From positions 62,001 through 126,000 of the forward strand of contig NZ_JBLOOT010000010.1 of assembly GCF_049800675.1 (NCBI RefSeq): a DNA stretch of 64,000 nucleotides, in the 5' to 3' direction. A model generated the notes under the pieces. That model was not told the origin of the DNA, did not search any database, and saw only the letters and a program-made list of their open reading frames with translations. The translations under genes were made by a program, and so were the position numbers. Origin of the DNA: Cauispirillum nitrogeniifigens. GTDB taxonomy: Bacteria > Pseudomonadota > Alphaproteobacteria > Rhodospirillales > Rhodospirillaceae. Below, piece after piece: positions 59,313 through 64,000 of the stretch; within the stretch, counting starts at the first letter, position 1, and every line of letters starts with the position of its first letter.

Positions 59313-60484
59313 TCGTCGACGACGAGCCGAGCAACATCCAGATCCTGTTCGCCGCCCTCAAGGGGCAGGCCCAGGCGCGCTTCGCCACCAATGGCGAGCA
59401 GGCCCTGGCGCTGGCCCGCCAGCACCGGCCGGACGTGGTGCTGCTGGACATCCACATGCCGGGCATGGACGGCTTCGCGGTGCTGAAGGCCCTGCGCGCC
59501 GACCCGGCCACCGCCGGCTGCATGGTGGTGATCGTCTCGGGCAGCGCCGACGACGACCTGATCGCCCGCGCCATGGCCGGTGGGGCCGACGACTTCCTGG
59601 TCAAGCCCTGCCCGCCGCCGCTGCTGCAACGGCGCGTGGCCCTGCTGCTGGAACTGGTCAAGCACCGCCGCGCCGCCGCCGCCTCCACGACCACGGTCGA
59701 ACCGCCGCCCGAACGCACCGGCCGGCAGCGCGTCCTGGTGGTCGAGGACGGCGAGATCAACCGCGTCATCCTGTGGGAAATGCTGCGCGCCCACGACCAC
59801 GACGTGACCATGGCGGTGTCCGGCGAGGAAGGACTGCAACTGCTGGCCGACCATGCCTTCGACACCGTGCTGCTGGACATCCACCTGCCCGGCCTCGACG
59901 GCCTGGAGGTGGTGCGCCGCCTGCGCGCCAGCGAGGGCGCCAAGGACAGCCCCGGCCCGCGCCGCTGGGTGGTGGCGGTGACCGGCGACGTCGCCGGCGA
60001 TGCCGCCGCGCAGTACGTCGCGGCGGGCTTCGACGCGGTGGTGCGCAAGCCGGTCGACCCGGCGGCTCTGGAGGCCGCCCTGCGCCGCCGCCCGGTGGCG
60101 CCCGACAGCGCGCCGCTGGTCGCCGAGGCCCCCCTGCCCTCCCTGCTGGTCGACCATGACCGCGTGGTCATCCTGCTGCGCACCTACGCCGGGCCGCGCC
60201 TGAGCGCCCTGTTCGGCCTGTTCGAGCGCGAGACGGCCGGCTACCTGACCAGCATGCGCGCCGCCCTCGACACCGGCGACCTGGCCCAGGTGGCGGCCGT
60301 GGCGCATCGCCTGAAAAGCGCCCTGGGCCACTTCGCCTGCATGCGCGCCGCCGCCGTGGCCGACCGCATCGCCCATGGCGGCGCGCCCATCCGCGAGCGC
60401 ATGGCCGCCGATGTCGCCGCCCTGGAGGCGCTGCTGCCGGAGACGCGGCGGGCCCTGCGCGGCGCCCTCGACCTCGCGGGGTAA
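59282..60484 (+). CDS. REC-REC-Hpt phosphorelay protein
   Basis: A GTG start with GGGAGAG upstream gives 400 residues. The first receiver (about 8-125) has DDE and Asp55-region VVLLDIHMPGMDG; the second (about 148-275) has VEDGEIN, DTVLLDIHLPGLDG and VVRKPVDP. A C-terminal Hpt domain (about 300-400) has the His in VAHRLKSALGHF. No kinase or output domain is present, so it acts as a phosphate exchanger for an unlinked hybrid kinase. It ends just before a terminator-like hairpin. Confidence 0.88.
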   Translation: MPEQPTGTLLIVDDEPSNIQILFAALKGQAQARFATNGEQALALARQHRPDVVLLDIHMPGMDGFAVLKALRADPATAGCMVVIVSGSADDDLIARAMAGGADDFLVKPCPPPLLQRRVALLLELVKHRRAAAASTTTVEPPPERTGRQRVLVVEDGEINRVILWEMLRAHDHDVTMAVSGEEGLQLLADHAFDTVLLDIHLPGLDGLEVVRRLRASEGAKDSPGPRRWVVAVTGDVAGDAAAQYVAAGFDAVVRKPVDPAALEAALRRRPVAPDSAPLVAEAPLPSLLVDHDRVVILLRTYAGPRLSALFGLFERETAGYLTSMRAALDTGDLAQVAAVAHRLKSALGHFACMRAAAVADRIAHGGAPIRERMAADVAALEALLPETRRALRGALDLAG

Positions 60485-60514
60485 GCGGGCCTATATAGAG
60501 ACAGGCTTGCCTGC

Positions 60515-60546
60515 GGCCCCTCCGGTACGGTAACCGGAGGGCCTTT
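60515..60546 (+). terminator. Hairpin after the phosphorelay genes
   Basis: An 8-bp stem CCTCCGGT/ACCGGAGG with further GGC/GCC pairing across a one-base bulge is followed by TTT. It lies 30 bp after the REC-REC-Hpt stop and 22 bp before queC. Confidence 0.6.
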
Positions 60547-60567
60547 GGCGTTTCCGTGAGATCCGCG

Positions 60568-61269
60568 ATGCCCCTCGACCCCACTGCCGCTCTGGTGCTG
60601 TTTTCCGGCGGCCAGGACTCGGCGACTTGTCTGGCCTGGGCCCTCGACCGCTTTGAGCGGGTCGAGACGATCGGCTTCGACTACCGCCAGCGCCATGCCG
60701 TGGAACTGGCCGTGCGCGCCGACTTCCGGCGCGAGGTCGCGGCCCGCTTCCCGGCCTGGGGTGCCCGGCTGGGCGAGGATCGGGTGCTGGACGTGCGCGC
60801 CCTGGCCGACATCGGCCAGACGGCGATGACCGAGGCGGTGGCCATCGAAGCCGGCGCCTCGGGCCTGCCGACCACCTTCGTGCCCGGCCGCAACCTGTTG
60901 TTCCTGACCTACGCCGCCGCCGTGGCCTATCGCCGGGGCCTCCGCACCATCGTCACCGGGGTGTGCGAGACGGACTTCTCCGGCTACCCCGACTGCCGCG
61001 ACGACACCATCAAGGCCCTTCAGGTGGCCCTCAACCTGGGCATGGACAGCCGCTTCGTGCTGGAAACCCCGTTGATGTGGGTGGACAAGGCCGCCACCTG
61101 GGCGCTGGCCGAGCGTCTGGGCGGCGCCGCGCTGGTCGAGTTGATCACCGAGCACACCCACACCTGCTACCTCGGCGACCGTGCCACCCGCCACGCCTGG
61201 GGCTACGGCTGCGGCACCTGCCCGGCCTGCGACCTGCGGGCCAGGGGCTGGGAGCGGTGGGCGGCATGA
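60568..61269 (+). CDS. queC: QueC, 7-cyano-7-deazaguanine synthase
   Basis: The ATG at 60568 gives 233 residues. The ATP-pyrophosphatase loop is FSGGQDSATCL. The zinc site near the C terminus is TCYLGDRATRHAWGYGCGTCPACDLRARG, with four cysteines. It turns 7-carboxy-7-deazaguanine into preQ0 in the queuosine pathway. It overlaps queE by 4 bp (ATGA). Confidence 0.96.
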   Translation: MPLDPTAALVLFSGGQDSATCLAWALDRFERVETIGFDYRQRHAVELAVRADFRREVAARFPAWGARLGEDRVLDVRALADIGQTAMTEAVAIEAGASGLPTTFVPGRNLLFLTYAAAVAYRRGLRTIVTGVCETDFSGYPDCRDDTIKALQVALNLGMDSRFVLETPLMWVDKAATWALAERLGGAALVELITEHTHTCYLGDRATRHAWGYGCGTCPACDLRARGWERWAA

Positions 61270-61907
61270 CCTACGCGGTCAAGGAGATCTTCCACACCCT
61301 GCAAGGCGAAGGCGCCCAGACCGGCCGTGCCGCCGTGTTCTGCCGCTTTTCGGGGTGCAACCTGTGGAGCGGCCGGGAGCAGGACCGGGCCGAGGCCGCC
61401 TGCCGCTTCTGCGACACCGACTTCGTCGGCACCGACGGCCCCGGCGGCGGCAAGTTCGCCACGCCTGACGCCCTGGCCGCCGCCGTGCGCGCCTGCTGGG
61501 ACGCCCACGCCGGGCCGGGCGGGGTGCCCTATGTCGTGTGCACCGGCGGCGAGCCGCTGTTGCAGCTCGACAGCCCGCTGATCGCCGCCCTGCACGCCCA
61601 GGGCTTCGAGATCGCCGTGGAGACCAACGGCACCCAGGCCGCGCCGCCGGGCATCGACTGGATCTGCGTCAGCCCTAAGGCCGGCGCGCCGCTGGTGCAG
61701 ACCTCGGGCGCCGAGTTGAAGCTCGTCTGGCCGCAGGACGGCTTCGACCTCGCCGCGCTGGAGGCCCTGGACTTCGCGCGCTTCTACCTGCAACCCATGG
61801 ACGGCCCCGCCCAGGCCGCCAACACCGCCCTGTGCGCCGCCACCTGCCAGGCCCGCCCGCGCTGGCGGCTGAGCCTGCAAACCCACAAGCTGATCGGGAT
61901 CCCATGA
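61266..61907 (+). CDS. queE: QueE, 7-carboxy-7-deazaguanine synthase
   Basis: This 213-residue radical-SAM enzyme has EIFHTLQGEGAQTGRAAVFCRFSGCNLWSG and, after a longer insert, CRFCDTDF; the cysteine spacing is the expanded cluster motif of QueE. VCTGGEPLLQLD and VETNGTQAAP follow. It acts between QueD and QueC. It overlaps both neighbours by 4 bp. Confidence 0.95.
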   Translation: MTYAVKEIFHTLQGEGAQTGRAAVFCRFSGCNLWSGREQDRAEAACRFCDTDFVGTDGPGGGKFATPDALAAAVRACWDAHAGPGGVPYVVCTGGEPLLQLDSPLIAALHAQGFEIAVETNGTQAAPPGIDWICVSPKAGAPLVQTSGAELKLVWPQDGFDLAALEALDFARFYLQPMDGPAQAANTALCAATCQARPRWRLSLQTHKLIGIP

Positions 61908-62434
61908 GCAGCCAGTACCTCGTCACGCGGCGCATCGGCATCGACGCCGGCCACCGCATCCGCCTGCATGGGTCCAAGTGCCGCCACCTGCACGGCCACC
62001 GCTACGAGATCGAGGCCACCTGCCGCGCCGACCACCTGCACCGCGAGGGCGAGCAGGCCGGCATGGTCCTGGACTTCGGCTTCCTCAAGGAGGAGATGCT
62101 GCGCGTCATCGACGCGCCGTGCGACCACGGCTTCATCGCCGAACTGGCCGACGAGGGCGTGCTGGCCATGTTCAAGCCCGAGGGCGCCGACATGGCCGCG
62201 TGGCTGGCGGACCTGACCACCGAGGTCGCCCGCGCCGGCTTCGCCAGCCCGGCGGGCTGCGCGCTGGACGCCAAGCTCTACGTCATCCCCTTCCCGCCGA
62301 CGGCGGAGGCGCTCGCCCGTCACTGGTTCGAGCGCCTCGCGCCGCTGGTGCGCACCCGCTCCGACGGCATCGGCGAACTCACCCGCCTGCGGGTGTGGGA
62401 AACGCCGAACTGCTGGGCGGAATGGGGGATCTAG
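61904..62434 (+). CDS. queD: QueD, 6-carboxytetrahydropterin synthase
   Basis: This 176-residue protein of the PTPS family has zinc histidines in DAGHRIRL and HLHGHRYEIEA, catalytic Cys in SKCRHLHGH, FGFLKEEMLRVID and PCDHGFI. It makes carboxy-tetrahydropterin from dihydroneopterin triphosphate. Its length is greater than the E. coli enzyme (about 120), mainly from an insert around 85-115. It ends the queCED operon. Confidence 0.94.
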   Translation: MSSQYLVTRRIGIDAGHRIRLHGSKCRHLHGHRYEIEATCRADHLHREGEQAGMVLDFGFLKEEMLRVIDAPCDHGFIAELADEGVLAMFKPEGADMAAWLADLTTEVARAGFASPAGCALDAKLYVIPFPPTAEALARHWFERLAPLVRTRSDGIGELTRLRVWETPNCWAEWGI

Positions 62435-62473
62435 ATCAACGGCCCCGAACGCGTGTTCGGGTCCGTTGATCTA
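62432..62473. terminator. Long near-perfect hairpin after queD (part of composite element)
   Basis: TAGATCAACGG pairs with CCGTTGATCTA, and CCCGAAC with GTTCGGG, with one C/T mismatch between, around a 4-nt GCGT loop; 18 of 19 stem positions pair. It starts at the queD stop and lies between convergent genes, so it can serve as a two-way terminator. Confidence 0.85.
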
Positions 62474-62532
62474 AGTCTTTGATGTAGCGCATCGTTTAAG
62501 CGGAAAACCGGGTCCACTTTTCCGCACGATGC
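62432..62532. repeat. Composite palindromic element, copy 2 (inverted)
   Basis: The stem-loop at 62432-62473 is followed by a spacer like that of copy 1 (AAGTCTTTGA here, AAGTCTTCGA in reverse complement there) and by a palindrome (62489-62532) whose 33-bp core (62500-62532) is exactly the reverse complement of 15431-15463. The two copies therefore share order and spacing, while the outer arms of the first stem differ. Confidence 0.85.
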
Positions 62533-62544
62533 GCTAGCTCCGCC

Positions 62545-63072
62545 TTACCCCTGCTTCTCGCCCTTCAGCCAGTTCAGCATGGTATCGGCGTCGGACACCT
62601 CGAAGGGGTCGGTGGGGCAGTTGTCCTCGAAGCCCGGCTCGACGAACATCTTCTTGACCTCGCCGTTCTCGATGTAGGCGGCGTAGCGCCAGCTGCGCAT
62701 GCCGAAGCCCAGGTTCGACTTGTCGACCAGCATGCCCATCTTGCGGGTGAACTCGGCGTTGCCGTCGGGCAGCAGGAAGACGTTCTTGGCGTTCTGCGAC
62801 TTGCCCCACTGGAACATCACGAAGGCGTCGTTGACCGACACGCAGACGACCTTGTCGACGCCGAGCTTCTGGAACTCCTCGTACAGTTCCTCGTAGCGCG
62901 GCAGGTGGCTGGTCGAGCAGGTCGGGGTGAAGGCACCGGGCAGCGAGAACAGCACGACGTTCTTGCCGCCGAACAGCTCCTCGCTGGTCAGGTCCTTCCA
63001 CTCAAAGGGATTGGGGCCGCCCAGGGCCTCGTTGCGCACGCGGGTCTTGAAGGTGACATTGGGAACGCGCAT
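62545..63072 (-). CDS. Peroxiredoxin (Prx5/AhpE-like, thiol-specific)
   Basis: This 175-residue protein has the peroxidatic Cys52 in LFSLPGAFTPTCSTSHLP, the Prx5 motif. FEWKDLTSEELFGGKNVV precedes it; MRSWRYAAYIENGEVKKMFVEPG is typical of the family. A second Cys sits in GFEDNCPTDPF and may be resolving. It reduces peroxides with thiols in the cytoplasm. A GGAGAA ribosome site precedes the ATG. Confidence 0.93.
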   Translation of the reverse strand: MRVPNVTFKTRVRNEALGGPNPFEWKDLTSEELFGGKNVVLFSLPGAFTPTCSTSHLPRYEELYEEFQKLGVDKVVCVSVNDAFVMFQWGKSQNAKNVFLLPDGNAEFTRKMGMLVDKSNLGFGMRSWRYAAYIENGEVKKMFVEPGFEDNCPTDPFEVSDADTMLNWLKGEKQG

Positions 63073-63099
63073 GGAATTCTCCTTTCCGGCGATTGTCTG

Positions 63100-64000
63100 T
63101 CAGGCGTGAACCAGCAGGTACAGGACCGCGCCCACCAGGGCACCGACCACCGTACCATTGATGCGGATATACTGTAGGTCCTTGCCGACCTCCAGTTCGA
63201 TGCGGGCGGCGGTGGAGGAGGCGTCCCACCGCTTGACCACGTCCTCGATGAAGGCGCCGATCTCGGCCCGCCACGGCAGCAGCACGGCGCCGACCGCCCG
63301 CTCCACACGGTCGTCCAGGGCCTGGCGCAGGGCGTCGTCCTCGCGCAGGCGGCGGCCCAGCGCCTGGAGGCTGTCGGCCAGGGTGTGGCGGAGACGGCTG
63401 TCGGGCCGCTCCGCCCCGTCGAGCAGCCAGCCGCGCACCTCGTCCCACAGGCGGCCCAGCAGGGCCTGCACCTGCGGGTCACGCAGCAGGCGGTTCTTGA
63501 CGGCGTTCAGGCGCAGGGCCTGCTCGGGGTCGTCGCGCAGCCGCGCCCGCGCCGCGTCCAGCGACTCCTGGAGGGCGACACGGGTCGGGTGCTGCGAATC
63601 GGCCAGTTCGTCGAGCAGGTCGTGCACCCCGTCGATCAGGCCACGCGCCACCTTGCGGTCCACCGCCGAGGGAATCCACCACGAGTTCCGCTCCGCCACC
63701 CGCGCATGGATACGCGCCTCATTGCGGATGAGGGCGTCGCGGGCCAGGGCGACGATGCGGTCGACCAGGCGGTCGCGCTCGCGGTCGGGGACGGCATCGA
63801 GCAGCCGGCTGGCCAGCGGCGCGATGTCGGCGGCGCGCAGCCGGGCGGCCAGCGCCCGGCGCACCTGATCGCGCAGTCCGGCGTCGTCGGTGGCCCGCAG
63901 CAGCGCCGGCAGCAGGGCGGCGATGCGGTCGGCGGCGCGGCGGGCGTTGTCCGCCTCGGCCAGCCAGTCGCCGGCCCGCCGCGCCAGCCCCAGGCTGCGC
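63100..64000 (-). CDS. DUF445 (YjiN-like) membrane protein, C-terminal part (5' end outside window)
   Basis: The reverse-strand frame stays open to the window edge, so at least 300 C-terminal residues are visible and the N terminus is missing. It is rich in amphipathic Ala/Leu/Arg helices, with NSWWIPSAVDRKVARGLIDG and LEVGKDLQYIRINGTVVGALVGAVLYLLVH, the DUF445 end with a final transmembrane helix. The function of the family is unknown. Confidence 0.85.
   Translation of the reverse strand, partial: RSLGLARRAGDWLAEADNARRAADRIAALLPALLRATDDAGLRDQVRRALAARLRAADIAPLASRLLDAVPDRERDRLVDRIVALARDALIRNEARIHARVAERNSWWIPSAVDRKVARGLIDGVHDLLDELADSQHPTRVALQESLDAARARLRDDPEQALRLNAVKNRLLRDPQVQALLGRLWDEVRGWLLDGAERPDSRLRHTLADSLQALGRRLREDDALRQALDDRVERAVGAVLLPWRAEIGAFIEDVVKRWDASSTAARIELEVGKDLQYIRINGTVVGALVGAVLYLLVHA

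Noticed and set aside
60485..60567. A preQ1 riboswitch in front of queC
   Set aside because: The interval is short, the hairpin is a simple symmetric stem followed by TTT, and no preQ1 aptamer consensus is visible.
62455..62480. An FNR site in the sequence CCGTTGATCTAAGTC after queD
   Set aside because: TTGATCTA is explained as one arm of the long hairpin, and no gene starts downstream in the right orientation.

Overview
The window is chromosomal DNA of a GC-rich (about 70% by eye) alphaproteobacterium, most like the Rhodospirillales. The signs are a form II RubisCO with the residue numbering of the Rhodospirillum rubrum enzyme, a Caulobacter-type cpa/tad pilus locus, DUF3618 envelope-stress genes, and Shine-Dalgarno sequences (GGAGG) in front of most starts. 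The gene content fits a facultatively autotrophic sulfur oxidiser that can live in saline water, because ectoine genes are present. I cannot name the genus from the sequence alone.

Region 1 (1-19.8 kb) is a sulfur-oxidation island. It begins with the end of soxY, then soxZ, soxB and a ccdA-type thiol transporter. A reverse-strand block follows: a GMC oxidoreductase with a small Tat-exported partner, a SoxW-like thioredoxin and a periplasmic DsrE protein. Next come a rhodanese and a Usp protein, then soeABC (cytoplasmic sulfite dehydrogenase), fccAB (flavocytochrome c sulfide dehydrogenase), a NapC-type tetraheme cytochrome and an internally duplicated tetraheme cytochrome. A metallo-beta-lactamase-fold hydrolase, an HPP protein and a TauE/SafE exporter close the island. 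Together they could take thiosulfate, sulfide and sulfite to sulfate and pass electrons to periplasmic c-type cytochromes and the quinone pool.

Region 2 (19.8-31 kb) is mostly housekeeping: tRNA-Val(GAC), N-formylglutamate amidohydrolase, korAB (2-oxoacid:ferredoxin oxidoreductase), a LexA-like repressor facing a receiver-only protein, rimO, a DUF523-DUF1722 protein, a methyltransferase, yjhX and chaC.

Region 3 (31-43.2 kb) holds a NarL-type regulator convergent with a PilJ-domain histidine kinase. The reverse-strand tad/cpa pilus operon follows (flp, tadV, cpaB-cpaC-cpaD-cpaE-cpaF, tadB, tadC). A divergent OmpR-type regulator has lost its phospho-acceptor Asp.

Region 4 (43.4-50.5 kb) has cbbM and cbbP (Calvin cycle). 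Next is an ectoine locus in which ectA and ectB form one open frame, then ectC, followed by a solitary HicB-like protein, an MBL-fold hydrolase and a 24-residue membrane microprotein.

Region 5 (50.6-64 kb) carries three envelope-stress-type genes, class Ia nrdAB with tandem NrdR-like boxes, a MarR regulator, an FAH hydrolase, an Hpt protein overlapping a REC-REC-Hpt protein, queC-queE-queD for queuosine, a peroxiredoxin and a partial DUF445 gene.

The most unusual observations are non-coding or architectural: an ectA-ectB read-through fusion that still carries an ectB start signal; a MITE-like insertion whose empty site is preserved in a second copy of the host repeat in this same window; a composite palindromic element present twice; a 31-bp inverted repeat between nrdB and nrdA; and the multiheme module downstream of fccAB.
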